Source of the DNA: Natrinema salinisoli
Lineage (GTDB): Archaea > Halobacteriota > Halobacteria > Halobacteriales > Natrialbaceae
Direction of reading: 5' to 3'
DNA: 64,000 bases
Assembly (NCBI RefSeq): GCF_020405205.1
Contig: NZ_CP084469.1
Location: 2,232,001 to 2,296,000 of the forward strand
The notes under the pieces are model-generated. The model saw nothing but the letters and a program-made list of their open reading frames with translations. It was not told the origin of the DNA and ran no database searches. Of this stretch, positions 42,684 to 52,222 are shown piece after piece (position 1 is the stretch's first letter; each line of letters begins with the position of its first letter). Made by a program: the position numbers and the translations under genes.

Positions 42684-44354
42684 ATGCCACCGAACTCGAC
42701 GCTCGAGTCGTGGCCGAGCGAGAACGCCGATCCGAGCGGGCAGCGCGATCTCGAGGCGCTTCTCGGCGACGCAGTTCTCGATCGCGACGACCACGAGAAC
42801 GCGCCGGCGGTCGTGATCCGTCCGGACGACGTGCAATCGGTCCTCGAAACCCTCCGCGACGACGCGGGGTTCGACCACTGCTCGTGCGTGACCGCCCAGC
42901 AGTATCCTGACCGATTCGAGACGATCTACCACCTGAAGTCCTACGCCGATCCGACTCGAAAGGTGAGCGTCGTCGTGCCGACGCCGATCGACGACCCGGT
43001 CAGTGGGAGCGCCGAACCCGTCTTCCGGACGGCGGACTGGCACGAGCGCGAGGCCTACGACCTCGTCGGGATCGAGTACGAGGGCCATCCCGACCTCCGG
43101 CGGATTCTCCTGCCCGAAACGTGGCAGGGACATCCGCTCTCGCGAGGGTACGATCAGGAACAGCCCCAAGTCGTCACCCTCTCGGAACACGAAAACCCCA
43201 TCGCGGGCGACGAGCACGACGCCGCGTCGGAGACGATGTTCCTCAACATCGGGCCACACCACCCGTCGACCCACGGCGTCCTGCACGTGAAGGCAGTGCT
43301 GGACGGCGAGACGGTGGTCGACGTCAAACCCGACATCGGCTACATCCACCGTTGCGAAGAACAAATGTGCCAGCGGAGCACGTACCGCCACCAGATCATG
43401 CCCTATCCCGATCGCTGGGACTGGGTCTCGTCAGGACTGTTGAACGAGTGGGCCTACGCTCGCGCCGCCGAGGACCTCGCGGATATCGAGGTCCCCGAGT
43501 ACGCCCAGGTCGTCCGAACGATGGGGGCCGAACTCTCGCGGCTGGCATCGCACTTCATCGCGATCGCGACCTACGCGCTGGACATCGTCGGGGAGTTCTG
43601 CGCCGCCTTCCAGTACGGCATCCGCGACCGCGAACTCGTCCTCGACGTCCTCGAGGACTTGACCGGCCAGCGCATGATGTTCAACTACTTCCGGCTGGGC
43701 GGGGTCGCCTGGGACCTGCCGGAGCCCCGCGAGGAGTTCATCGCCGGCGTCCGTGACGTCCTCGAGAGCTTCCCCACCAAGATCGAAGAGTATCACGACC
43801 TGCTGATCACCAACGAGGTTTTTCAGCGACGGTGCGTCGACACGGGCGTTCTCGAGCCCGACGTGGCCAAACAGTACGGCTGTACCGGCCCGGTCGCTCG
43901 CGGTTCCGGCATCGACTACGACCTCCGCCGGGACGATCCCTACGGCTACTATCCGAACCTCGAGTGGAGCGTCGTGACCGAACCGGACGGCGACAACTAC
44001 TCCCGGCTGCTCGTCCGACTGCGGGAGATCGAGGAGTCCGCGAAGATCGTCGAGCAGTGTCTCGATCTGCTCGAAGACTGGCCGGACGACGAGCGCGAGA
44101 TACAGAGCAACGTGCCCCGGACGCTCAAACCCGAGGCCGGGGCGGAGACGTATCGCGCCGTCGAGGGGGCGAAAGGCGAACTCGGGATCTACATCCGCGC
44201 GGACGGGACCGAGACGCCGGCTCGGTTCAAGATCCGCAGCCCCTGTTTCTCGAATCTCTCCGCGTTACCCGAGCTCGCGCGCGGCGAATACGTGGCCGAT
44301 CTCGTCGCGTCGATCGGCAGTCTCGACTGCATCATGGGCGAAGTCGACCGCTGA
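42684..44354 (+). CDS. nuoCD: Orphan NuoCD fusion (NADH dehydrogenase-like subunit C/D)
   Basis: A 556-residue fused 30 kDa/49 kDa subunit of complex I type. The NuoC part (to about 165) has YDLVGIEYEGHPDLRRILLP. The NuoD part starts FLNIGPHHPSTHGVLH and has the quinone-site region EKMCQ-like CEEQMCQRSTYRH, TGPVARGSGIDYDLR, and ends SLDCIMGEVDR, the full-length NuoD terminus. No other nuo gene is adjacent; it stands alone between a bat-like regulator and a small membrane protein gene. It may be a second copy beside a main nuo operon elsewhere. Confidence 0.86.
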   Translation: MPPNSTLESWPSENADPSGQRDLEALLGDAVLDRDDHENAPAVVIRPDDVQSVLETLRDDAGFDHCSCVTAQQYPDRFETIYHLKSYADPTRKVSVVVPTPIDDPVSGSAEPVFRTADWHEREAYDLVGIEYEGHPDLRRILLPETWQGHPLSRGYDQEQPQVVTLSEHENPIAGDEHDAASETMFLNIGPHHPSTHGVLHVKAVLDGETVVDVKPDIGYIHRCEEQMCQRSTYRHQIMPYPDRWDWVSSGLLNEWAYARAAEDLADIEVPEYAQVVRTMGAELSRLASHFIAIATYALDIVGEFCAAFQYGIRDRELVLDVLEDLTGQRMMFNYFRLGGVAWDLPEPREEFIAGVRDVLESFPTKIEEYHDLLITNEVFQRRCVDTGVLEPDVAKQYGCTGPVARGSGIDYDLRRDDPYGYYPNLEWSVVTEPDGDNYSRLLVRLREIEESAKIVEQCLDLLEDWPDDEREIQSNVPRTLKPEAGAETYRAVEGAKGELGIYIRADGTETPARFKIRSPCFSNLSALPELARGEYVADLVASIGSLDCIMGEVDR

Positions 44355-44409
44355 TCGACGGGCTGGCGGTTCCCCCAACGCCCGCGAGAAAGCGATCGAT
44401 CGGAACCGC

Positions 44410-44700
44410 TCAGTCGTCCGATTCCCCGTCGTCGACGATGACTTCGACGGGTTCGTCCGCAGCGTCCTCGCTCCCCTCCGTCGCACCCTGCTCCTGGTGC
44501 CACAGCAGTGCACCGGCGACGGCGACGACGATCCACGACCGCCAGTTGGCGAGGTTCAGGGTGTAGCCGACGCCGAAGGGTTTCTCGACGAGCATCCCCT
44601 CGCCGGGCTGCCAGTACGACGAGAGCATGCGACCGATGCTCGGCCGTTCGAAGTTGTACGGTACCCCGAGAATCTCACCGGAAGTCGGCTTGTCTGCCAT
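44410..44700 (-). CDS. DUF5808-like small membrane protein
   Basis: A 96-residue haloarchaeal protein. It begins SGEILGVPYNFERPSIGRML with a conserved stretch (WQPGEGMLVEKPFGVGYTLN), then one TM helix (ANWRSWIVVAVAGALLW) and an acidic C-terminal tail. The pattern matches the DUF5808 family. Function unknown. It is transcribed next to kae1-bud32 on the same strand but downstream of it with about 100 bp between. Confidence 0.78.
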   Translation of the reverse strand: MADKPTSGEILGVPYNFERPSIGRMLSSYWQPGEGMLVEKPFGVGYTLNLANWRSWIVVAVAGALLWHQEQGATEGSEDAADEPVEVIVDDGESDD

Positions 44701-44797
44701 GGCAGGTGATACGTCCTCCCCTGATAAAGTAATTGTGTGCTACGACGACGGCTGCAATCAGCCGACTGCCGTCGTGGGAACGACGGACTCGAGAGCG

Positions 44798-46483
44798 TTA
44801 CGACTGGTACCGGCCGCGTCCTTCGACGTCCCGCAGTCGCTCGAGGACGCGTTCCTCGCCGACCTCGCGATATCCCTCCCGGACCGCCTCGCGAAGCGGG
44901 GCGGGGTCGTCGGCGGTGCCGACGAGGCTCTGATCGAAGACGTGCAGGTCCATCGCGTAGTCCTCGACGTGATCGGTGTGGTAGCCGAGGCCGAAGTCGA
45001 TGAGATAGGTTCGATCGCCGGCCCCCTCACGGCCGTCAGCCGCTCGCTCGTTCGGCGGCGCGTCGCGCCGCCCGACTCGGACGTTTCGGGTCGTCGGATC
45101 GCCGTGGACGAACCCGGCCCGGTGGAGCGCCGCGAGGTGACGACCGACGTCGCGGACTCGCTCGACCGACAGCCCGTCCCGCAGGTCGCGGTCGCCGACG
45201 TACTCGAGTTCCAGGCGCGCCTCGCGGGGATCGACGTCCGAGAGGACGGGCGTCGGAACCCCCTCGCGGCGGGCCAGACTTGTCAGCCGGGCCTCGAGGG
45301 TCGTCCGCTCGCGGCGGAGTCGGTCGTCGAGTTCGGGATGGCGGTACGTTTTCGACTCGCGGCGCTTCGTGACGCGGCCGGCGTCGGGCTCGAGGTCGAC
45401 CAGCGCTTCGGCACCGCGAACCTGACTCTCCGCCTCGGTCCCCTGGCCGCGACCGGCTGCGAGTTCCGGTTCATCGGATCGCCACGTGACGGGAACCTGG
45501 TCGGGTCGAAAGTCGGGATCGACGCGCGAGTCCTCGAGCGCGAGGGTGTCGCCGGCCGCGTACATCTTCGCACCGAGCACGGCGATCATGCCCGCGTTGT
45601 CCCGCAAGAAACGCGGCTCCGGGGCGTGGAACTCGGCCCCGCGCTGGGCGCACATTTCCTCGAGCATTTCGCGCAGGCGGGCGTTCTGTCCGACGCCGCC
45701 GCCGAGGACGAGTTCGTCGCTGCCGGTCAGCGACAGGGCGCGTTCCGAAACTTCGGTCAACATGCCGAAGACGTTCTCCTGCAGGGAGTAGCAGATGTCC
45801 TCGACCGGGACACCGTCGTCGTACGCCTGCTTCGCAGCGCTCATGATTCCCGAAAATGAGAAGTCCATCCCCTTGACGACGTAGGGAAGGTCGACGTACT
45901 CGCCGTCCTCGGCGGCCGCCTCGACTTTCGGCCCGCCGGGGTGGGACCAGCCGACGTGACGGGTGAACTTGTCGATCGCGTTGCCGACGCCGGTGTCCAT
46001 CGTCTCCCCGAGCACCCGATAGCGTCCGTTGCGGTAGGCCAGCAGGTGCGCGTTCGCTCCGCTGGCGTTCAGACAGACCGGCGAGTCGAAGCCGGAGCTG
46101 TGCCGCCCGATTTCGAGGTGGGCGACCATGTGATTCACGCCGACGAGCGGCACGTCGAGGGCCTGGCTCAGCGCTCGAGCGGCGGTGCCCACGACGCGTA
46201 GGCATGGGCCGAGCCCCGGGCCGCGGGAGAACGCGACCGCGTCTATCGGGGGGTCCGTCGCCGGGCCGTCGTGGGTCTCGCGGGCGTGCTCGAGGGCCCG
46301 CTCGACGACGCGGGGGATCGCGTCGTGCATGTGTTCGGCGGCTTCGCGAGGGTGAATGCCGCCGCTCTCGGGTTGGTAGGCGTCGCTTTCGATGAAGACG
46401 TCGTCGCGCTCGGCGTCGAAGACCGCTGCGCTGGCGGCCCAGGCGGTGCCCTCGATTCCGAGGATGCGAACGGTATCAGTCAC
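44798..46483 (-). CDS. kae1-bud32: Fused Kae1-Bud32, KEOPS tRNA t6A synthesis
   Basis: A 561-residue fusion. Kae1 (1 to about 330) is the threonylcarbamoyl transferase that makes t6A37 in ANN-decoding tRNAs: GIEGTAWAASAAVFD, FSRGPGLGPCLRVVG, the metal pair in NHMVAHLEIGR, and GGGVGQNARLREML. Bud32 (about 345-561) is the KEOPS kinase/ATPase with FVHGDPTTRNVRV (catalytic loop) and YLIDFGLGYHTD (metal-binding Asp). An Ala/Glu-rich linker joins them. This fusion is known in several euryarchaea. It is followed upstream by eS31 and eS24 on the same strand, a conserved archaeal neighbourhood. Confidence 0.95.
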   Translation of the reverse strand: MTDTVRILGIEGTAWAASAAVFDAERDDVFIESDAYQPESGGIHPREAAEHMHDAIPRVVERALEHARETHDGPATDPPIDAVAFSRGPGLGPCLRVVGTAARALSQALDVPLVGVNHMVAHLEIGRHSSGFDSPVCLNASGANAHLLAYRNGRYRVLGETMDTGVGNAIDKFTRHVGWSHPGGPKVEAAAEDGEYVDLPYVVKGMDFSFSGIMSAAKQAYDDGVPVEDICYSLQENVFGMLTEVSERALSLTGSDELVLGGGVGQNARLREMLEEMCAQRGAEFHAPEPRFLRDNAGMIAVLGAKMYAAGDTLALEDSRVDPDFRPDQVPVTWRSDEPELAAGRGQGTEAESQVRGAEALVDLEPDAGRVTKRRESKTYRHPELDDRLRRERTTLEARLTSLARREGVPTPVLSDVDPREARLELEYVGDRDLRDGLSVERVRDVGRHLAALHRAGFVHGDPTTRNVRVGRRDAPPNERAADGREGAGDRTYLIDFGLGYHTDHVEDYAMDLHVFDQSLVGTADDPAPLREAVREGYREVGEERVLERLRDVEGRGRYQS

Positions 46484-46554
46484 GGCTGAAAACGGGTGTT
46501 AGCGGCGTTCGACGTGCCACGTCCGTGGTCGGCACGTCGCCCATCGATCGGGAG

Positions 46555-46689
46555 TTACTCCCACTCGGTGTAGCTGCACTTCCCGCAGTGCTTGCGGTCG
46601 CCGTGGTCGGCGAGGAAGACGTCACCGCAGCGGGGACAGAGTTCCCCTTCGGTGCTGCCGTCGTCGCCGTAGAGCTCGTGTCGTGCCAT
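46555..46689 (-). CDS. rps27ae: Ribosomal protein eS31 (S27ae)
   Basis: A 44-residue zinc-ribbon ribosomal protein, too short for most gene finders: [11 protein letters not shown], then CPRCG (residues 18-22) and [11 protein letters not shown] at the end (C-x2-C / C-x2-C). It corresponds to the eS31 protein of the small subunit, without the ubiquitin part found in eukaryotes. It starts directly after the eS24 stop (TAA-ATG, no gap), so the two are co-translated. Confidence 0.93.
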   Translation of the reverse strand: MARHELYGDDGSTEGELCPRCGDVFLADHGDRKHCGKCSYTEWE

Positions 46690-47016
46690 TTATGCTTCCT
46701 CCGCTTCGGGTTCCGCGTCGGCCTCGGCCTCTTCGTCCGCGCCGATCTTGTTGCGCTCGAGCATGTGGTCTTGCTCGACGTCGCGAGCGGAGTCGGCCGT
46801 GTCGTAGACCTTCGCCTGACCGACGGTCTTGCGCATCCCGAACTTGGTGTCGAGTTTGCGGATGACGACCTCGTCGGCGTCCTTGTTCAGCTTCGCCGCG
46901 AGGCTGTCGCGAACCTGCAGCCGGGAGGGCGTGGCGTCCTCGTGGACGAGTTCGAAGGTCACGTCAGTTCGATGCAACATGGGGTTCTCCGTTTCGGAGA
47001 TGATGTCGACGTCCAT
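46690..47016 (-). CDS. rps24e: Ribosomal protein eS24
   Basis: A 108-residue small-subunit protein of archaea and eukaryotes. Motifs are VDIISETENPMLHRTDVTFE, PSRLQVRDSLAAKLN, and EVVIRKLDTKFGMRKTVGQA with KVYD. The C-terminus (about 88-108) is an acidic Glu/Ala-rich tail of haloarchaeal type. First gene of the eS24-eS31 pair, upstream of kae1-bud32. The KEOPS gene is probably in the same transcription unit, given gaps under 75 bp. Confidence 0.94.
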   Translation of the reverse strand: MDVDIISETENPMLHRTDVTFELVHEDATPSRLQVRDSLAAKLNKDADEVVIRKLDTKFGMRKTVGQAKVYDTADSARDVEQDHMLERNKIGADEEAEADAEPEAEEA

Positions 47017-47087
47017 GATATCACTCAGTTACCTTACTATCCCCGTGTAGCGCCTAAAAGGATTTCGAAGCCGCCCACCTGAACGGA

Positions 47088-48164
47088 CTACTCATCGAGA
47101 ACGGCGGACGACGCGACCAGTCCCCGCGGCGTCCGCGTCTCGAGTCCCTCGCCCCAGTCGATCCCCACCCGCACCCACGAGTCGCCGAAGTCCCGGGTTC
47201 CGAAGCACCCGCGATTGTTCACCGCGTAGACGACACCCGGCTCCCCCGTGGTCGCGAACACCGTTCTGACGACGCCCTCGCCGGTCGGCAACCCGCGATC
47301 CTCGAGCCGTTCCCACGAGTCGGCCCCGTCGCGGCGGTAGACGTACGACGCCGCGCGGCTCGCGGTGTGAGCCGTATATGCGCCGCTCGCACTCGAGACG
47401 AGCACCCGCTCCGGGTCGCCGGGATCTGCGACGACGCTCCAGCAGTACGCGTGCTCGAGGCCGTCCTGCGGTCGCCGCCACGATTCGCCGCCGTCGTCGC
47501 TCTCGGCGTAGCCGTCGCCGGCCGCGGCGTAGAGTCGACCCGCTCGCTCCGAGTGCGTCGCCAGACTGTGGTTGTCCCGGCGCGATCCCGGCGGCCGCTC
47601 GCGCCAGGTTTCGCCACCGTCGGAGGTGTACACGAACGCGCCCGCCTCGATCCCGACGTAGAGCCGCTCGGGATCGAACGGATCGACTTCGAGCCACCGA
47701 ACGTGGTGGGTGTCCGGACGCGGCGGGAAGTACCACTCGTCTTCGGAGGGTACGTCGACCAGTCCCTCGAGCTGGGTCCAGGAGTCGCCGCCGTCGCGCG
47801 AGCGGTAGATTCGGCTGGGTTCGGTGCCGGCGTAGACGACCGACGGATCGTGCGGGCTGATCGTGACAGCCGTCACGCGATCGCGCTCAGCGGAGTCTTC
47901 GGTCCCGTCGTCTCGCGTCGTCGACCGTTCCTCGGCCGCGAACTCAGCTTCGAGTCGGACGAACGTGTCGCCGCCGTCGGTGCTCCGGAACAGGCCGTCG
48001 TCGACGGTTCCGACGACGTACCGAGACGGCGCGTCTGGGGCTGCTGCGATGCAGACGGGATCCGTCTCCTCGAGTCGTGTCGCAGTCGTCCACCCGTCGG
48101 ACACGGGCCTGTCGCCCGTGCAGACGAGCAGGCAGTCGCCGAGTGCGATGATCACCGTCGCCAT
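47088..48164 (-). CDS. BNR/Asp-box beta-propeller protein (sortilin-like)
   Basis: A 358-residue protein built from repeated BNR (Asp-box) blades: STDGGDTF, SRDGGDSW, TSDGGETW, SDDGGESW and a final TRDFGDSW, giving about six or seven blades. No signal peptide or TM segment is visible, so it is probably cytoplasmic, which is unusual for the family of sialidase-like or sortilin-like propellers. No catalytic residues are recognised. I chose the ATG at 48164 (MATVIIALGD) because the propeller starts immediately after it. Confidence 0.82.
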   Translation of the reverse strand: MATVIIALGDCLLVCTGDRPVSDGWTTATRLEETDPVCIAAAPDAPSRYVVGTVDDGLFRSTDGGDTFVRLEAEFAAEERSTTRDDGTEDSAERDRVTAVTISPHDPSVVYAGTEPSRIYRSRDGGDSWTQLEGLVDVPSEDEWYFPPRPDTHHVRWLEVDPFDPERLYVGIEAGAFVYTSDGGETWRERPPGSRRDNHSLATHSERAGRLYAAAGDGYAESDDGGESWRRPQDGLEHAYCWSVVADPGDPERVLVSSASGAYTAHTASRAASYVYRRDGADSWERLEDRGLPTGEGVVRTVFATTGEPGVVYAVNNRGCFGTRDFGDSWVRVGIDWGEGLETRTPRGLVASSAVLDE

Positions 48165-48385
48165 ACGGGACGTTCGGGCGGCGAGTAAATATATGGTCGG
48201 CCGCGACGGATCGACCTGAATCCGATCCATCGACTGCGACCGCCGAATCGGTCGGGGACGGACGTCGCCGTGCGAGTCAGTCTGTCCCCATCCTCACGTC
48301 TGACAGTTTCCGACTCGCGGCCGATCGTGTCAATTTCGGTGCCAATTCATTAATGTGAGAGGTGGATAGATCAACGAGTAGTTCG

Positions 48386-49697
48386 ATGGGGGGTTCCATT
48401 CGCCGAGCGGTCGGCCGTGCTCGAACACGGACCGTTTCACTGGTCGGGATCGGGCTGCTCGCCATCGTCGGATCGTACGGGTTGACGTTTGGCGGTCCCT
48501 CCCTGCTGTTGGTACTCGAGGCGGTCGTCCCGACGACGATCGGCGTCGGGCTCGTCTGGTACGGGCTTCGGAGCCACGACGACGAGTCGGGGACCGAACG
48601 CGCGACGATCGTCACGGTCACGTCCTGTAGCTGTGGGGCGCTGGGAGCGCTCTTCTGCCTGAGTAGTATCTATCTCCTCTCGCTACGGATGGGGTTTTCC
48701 GGCGGGCTCGCTCAGCCGGCGATAAACGCGTTGAGCGTCGGGCTGGGCTTCGGAGCCGTTCTCGGACACGTGTACGTCGAGTTCTCGACGCACTCCCGAG
48801 AGAACGAGCGGCTCTCGCGGGCCGTCGACGCCTCGATGGATGGAATCGCAGTCGTCGTCGACGGCCGCCACGTGTACGTCAACGAGGCGTATGCCTCGCT
48901 GTACGGGCATCAGGACGCGGCGACGCTCGAAGGGCGGCAGTGGTGGACGGTGTATACGAACGAATCGCGACGACGAATCGAACGGGAGGTCGTCCCCGCA
49001 CTGTCCGATCGAAGCTACTGGCGGGGCACGCTAACCGGCACGCGAACCGATGGCACCACGTTTCCCCAGAGCGTGACGGTGAGCGCGCTCGCGGACGGAT
49101 ACGTCGTCGTCGTCCGCGACGTCACCGATCAGCGGGATCGTGAGCAACGTATTCAGGTCCTCAACCGGGTACTCCGACACAATCTTCGAAACGCGTTTAC
49201 CGTCATCCGAGGCCACGCGAACCTGATCGGCGACCGGAATCCCGAACTCGAGCAGCGACACATCACCCCGATCCGCGCGGAGATCGACGATCTGCTCACG
49301 ACGGCGGACAAGGCCCGCGGCGTCGAACGAACGCTCGACCGACACGGTGACGCCGAGTTGATCGACGCCAGCGAGGCAGTTCGGCGAGTCACGGATCGGG
49401 CGCGTGCAGCGTATCCGGACGCTCGTATCGTCTCACAGATCGAGAACCCGGGACGCGGGTCGACGATGCTGTCCATCGAGGACGTCGTGGTCGACGCCCT
49501 CGACGAACTCGTCGACAACGCGATCGAGCACAACACCGCGAACGCGTCGAGTTCCGGTACCGACGTGGCCACTGATGGGAACGGCCGCGACGACACCGCC
49601 GCGACCCGAGTCCGACTGGGGCGGGACGACCGTTCGGCTGTCGTTCCCGGACGTGACGGACACGAAGAGGGAGCCCACATCGGTGCCGACGCAGTGA
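48386..49697 (+). pseudogene. Broken PAS sensor histidine kinase
   Basis: The first 370 codons encode a membrane PAS kinase: five TM segments (about 15-130), a PAS domain (about 145-255, VDGRHVYVNEAYASLYGHQD), and a DHp region with the phospho-acceptor in NRVLRHNLRNAFTVIRGH. The HATPase begins with its N-box (DALDELVDNAIEHN), but the G1, F and G2 boxes are missing. In a different frame the sequence SDWGGTTVRLSFPDV then appears and stops at 49697; this is a normal HATPase end. A deletion of some 60-70 codons with a frameshift is inferred. In the original frame the ORF runs on to 49954, antisense to the next gene. Confidence 0.68.
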
Positions 49698-49741
49698 GTC
49701 GTGTCGACTCGAGCTGGAGTTCAGACTGGAAGAACCGACGG

Positions 49742-50461
49742 TTATCGAACCGATCGACTGGGGGCCGGGTCTCGATCGCGGTCCGTCTCCGAACACCGCT
49801 CGTCGCCGGCGACGAGCGTCGACATGAGCCGAGCCTCGATCCGACGGAGGTGTTGACCGACGGTCCCCGTCGAACAGTCGAGTTGACTGGCGATGTCCTC
49901 GTACGTCACCTGTCGTGGCTCCTCGTAGTACCCTTCCTCGACTGCGACGCGTAACACCTCGCGCTGGCGTTCCGTCAGATCCGCGAAGGCCCGTTCTTCG
50001 GACGGGTCGTAGTTACCGAGCCGCTCGATTTCGACGTCGACGAGCGCCCGCGTTTCCTCGAGAACGCGGCGTAACGCCGTCTCGCGGCCGATCTCTGCGA
50101 CGCGAAGGCTGCGGTTTTCCGGTCCGATATACGCGAGCGGATAGTCGAGCAATACCGCGTGTCGATGGTGGATCCCGAGCAACTCGTCGACGAGCTCGCT
50201 CGGACGATAATGTAATTGGAGGATGGTCGTTCCGTCGGTGTCAGTGAGCTGGTAGTCGACCACCGCATCTCCCGTCTCCTCGAGCGCCTCTCGAACGGGC
50301 GATCGGTCCCCGCGGACGACCTTTTGCGTGATGATCGTTCCGTCCTCGAGCCGATCGATGTCCAGGATCGACTCGAACGTCACGCCGCGCTCACGGAGGC
50401 GTTCTGCACCCCGGTCGAAGTATCCCCGCGTCGGTGTGAGAGTATATGTCACACATCGCAT
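49742..50461 (-). CDS. HTH-10 (bat-like) transcriptional regulator
   Basis: A 239-residue regulator with an N-terminal sensor-like domain opening MRCVTYTLTPTRGYFDRGAE and a C-terminal HTH-10 domain: ADLTERQREVLRVAVEEGYY, EEPRQVTYEDIASQLDCSTG and TVGQHLRRIEARL. An in-frame Met 15 bases upstream (50476) is possible, but MRCVTYTL is the usual start of this group. It is convergent with the broken kinase, which may once have been its signalling partner. The upstream 240 bp are AT-rich. Confidence 0.85.
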   Translation of the reverse strand: MRCVTYTLTPTRGYFDRGAERLRERGVTFESILDIDRLEDGTIITQKVVRGDRSPVREALEETGDAVVDYQLTDTDGTTILQLHYRPSELVDELLGIHHRHAVLLDYPLAYIGPENRSLRVAEIGRETALRRVLEETRALVDVEIERLGNYDPSEERAFADLTERQREVLRVAVEEGYYEEPRQVTYEDIASQLDCSTGTVGQHLRRIEARLMSTLVAGDERCSETDRDRDPAPSRSVR

Positions 50462-50699
50462 GCGCCTAAATTGCATGCTTTTGCAAGATAACAGTTGTGA
50501 CTGTTCATTGCAGAGTAAATAACAGCGTTAACTGAATTCGAGAAATTAGAAATCGATAGAAAGATTTTATTCTAATTCACTACCACTGGGAAAATGTCAA
50601 AGAGGGTATTAGTATCCGCTGTTTGAAGCAGCCATTAGCAACGCGGACGCTGCACCCGCAGTAACCGAGACGAGTTCGGCGGCCCCGGTTCGACCCGAA
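50462..50699. other. AT-rich intergenic region
   Basis: About 240 bp with a clear drop in GC (runs such as GAAATCGATAGAAAGATTTT). It contains the promoter region of the bat-like gene on the minus strand and the end of the transferase gene at its right edge. No gene is supported. Confidence 0.5.
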
Positions 50700-51815
50700 T
50701 CATGTGTAGTAGGGCCAGTACATTGCCCGTCCGGCCTTTACCAGCGGCCAGAGGGGACTGCATCCCCGTTCCCAGACGAGGACCGGCACGGCCCGACCGC
50801 CGAACCCCTCCTTGAATCGGTAGACGCCGTCCTCGAAGTCCGTGGTCGTACTGCCGAAGTCGTACGTCTCGTAGCCGTGGTCGATCCCCCACTGGAAGAC
50901 GTGGTCGTAGAGGAGCTCCGACGCGTGATCGTCGAAGTACTCCTGCGGGATGGCTGCGAAGAACCCGTGGACCGAATCGCGCTCCTCGTCGAGTAGCTCG
51001 AGCATCCCACCCGCGTACTCGCCGTCGATACGAATCGTCAGCAAGAGGAGCCGCGACGCCATCGGTTGCAGCGCCTCGAAGAACGAGAACGGATACACCT
51101 CCCCGCCAACGCGGTCCATGACGCGTTCGTAGGTTCGATGAAATCGCTTGAGGTTCTCTCGGGTGATCTCCTCCTCGACGATTTCGTAATCGCCGTCCCG
51201 CCCGCGTTCGATCCCGCGCCGTCGTGTCCGGCTCATGTTCGCCAGGATCTCATCGTGGCCCGCAGTGAGATCGAGGCGGAACCGACACTCCCGCCGATAC
51301 GGCTCGTACCCGCGCGACTGGAGGAAATCGTTGTACCGGAGGTAGCTGGTATCCAGCCCGCGGATCTGGTGGACGATCGTCCTCCCCCGGCAGAGCGTCG
51401 GGACGGCTCGAATAACACGTTCGATCGCGTCGGTCGTGTCCGTCGGAAGCACCGGCCCCCCGAAACCGGGATAGAGCGACGAGAGGCGATCGAACGGCGT
51501 CTTCTCGATCTCCACCACGAAGTTCGGCATCCCCCCGATCGCGTTCCCGTCCTTGGTCACCACGAGGTGTTTCGGGGTATAGCCGAGCCCCGTCTCGATC
51601 GCCTCGAGCCACTCGTAGCGGTGGAACACGCTACCGCGACTCGAGCGCTCGACGATACCGTTCCATCGATCCTTCCGCAGGTCCTGAATCGAATCGACCA
51701 CGTCCACCTCGAGATTCGACCCCCCGTTTCTCACGGATCGACCGATCCGATTCGAGAACAGCGACCCGATCCGATGGACGCTCGAGCGACCGGAGCCGCC
51801 CGTCTTTTGTGCCAT
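50700..51815 (-). CDS. FemAB/GNAT-like acyltransferase
   Basis: A 371-residue protein of the double-GNAT FemAB/BioF2 type. The first half has SRGSVFHRYEWLEAIETGLG and PGFGGPVLP. The second half has RTRRRGIERG, YPFSFFEALQ, DGEYAGGMLEL and GYETYDFGSTTTDFEDGVYRFKEGFGG (in pieces), the FemAB end motif with the conserved Phe/Lys/Gly pattern. Members transfer amino acids or acyl groups to cell-surface or exopolysaccharide precursors. A TTG six bases upstream was not used; the ATG at 51815 was preferred. No surface-polysaccharide operon is adjacent. Confidence 0.8.
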   Translation of the reverse strand: MAQKTGGSGRSSVHRIGSLFSNRIGRSVRNGGSNLEVDVVDSIQDLRKDRWNGIVERSSRGSVFHRYEWLEAIETGLGYTPKHLVVTKDGNAIGGMPNFVVEIEKTPFDRLSSLYPGFGGPVLPTDTTDAIERVIRAVPTLCRGRTIVHQIRGLDTSYLRYNDFLQSRGYEPYRRECRFRLDLTAGHDEILANMSRTRRRGIERGRDGDYEIVEEEITRENLKRFHRTYERVMDRVGGEVYPFSFFEALQPMASRLLLLTIRIDGEYAGGMLELLDEERDSVHGFFAAIPQEYFDDHASELLYDHVFQWGIDHGYETYDFGSTTTDFEDGVYRFKEGFGGRAVPVLVWERGCSPLWPLVKAGRAMYWPYYT

Positions 51816-51995
51816 TGCCAAGGGATAACAGCAGGGGCCTATTTGGTAGTCCGCCCATTCTGACCCGGTACCGGGTCGATAACGGCATCTAACCGGCTGT
51901 TTGCCGTGGAAGCCAGGGGTGAATGATTCGTGACAGCGGGAAGTGAGTATCGACCGGCTCGAGCGCGAGACGTCCGGCGGTCCCGGACCGCCGAG

Positions 51996-52222
51996 TCACG
52001 TAATCCGCGTCCCGTCGTGGCCGACCGCGAGCTGGCAGTCGTCACAGAGCCACCAGCCCATCAGCGGGTCGCGTTCGACCAGCATCGCGTCGCAGTCGGG
52101 ACACGGCCTCGCCCCCTCGTCTCGATCTCAGCGTCGGCCCCTCGAGGGTGGTCCGTTTTCGCCCCGGCGGGCTCGGTCGCGGCGACCGCGAGTCCGCAGG
52201 CGTCCGCGACGAGTCCGATACG
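51996..52222 (-). pseudogene. Decayed zinc-ribbon gene
   Basis: The C-terminal 40 codons clearly encode RPCPDCDAMLVERDPLMGWW, then LCDDCQLAVGHDGTRIT, a close copy of the zinc-ribbon protein at 5642. No start codon exists in that frame before an in-frame stop. If one G is added to the G5 run near 52108-52112, the frame opens upstream into an acidic Ala-rich segment. It is therefore broken by a homopolymer indel, or else is a sequencing error. It follows a small winged-helix remnant on the same strand. Confidence 0.55.
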
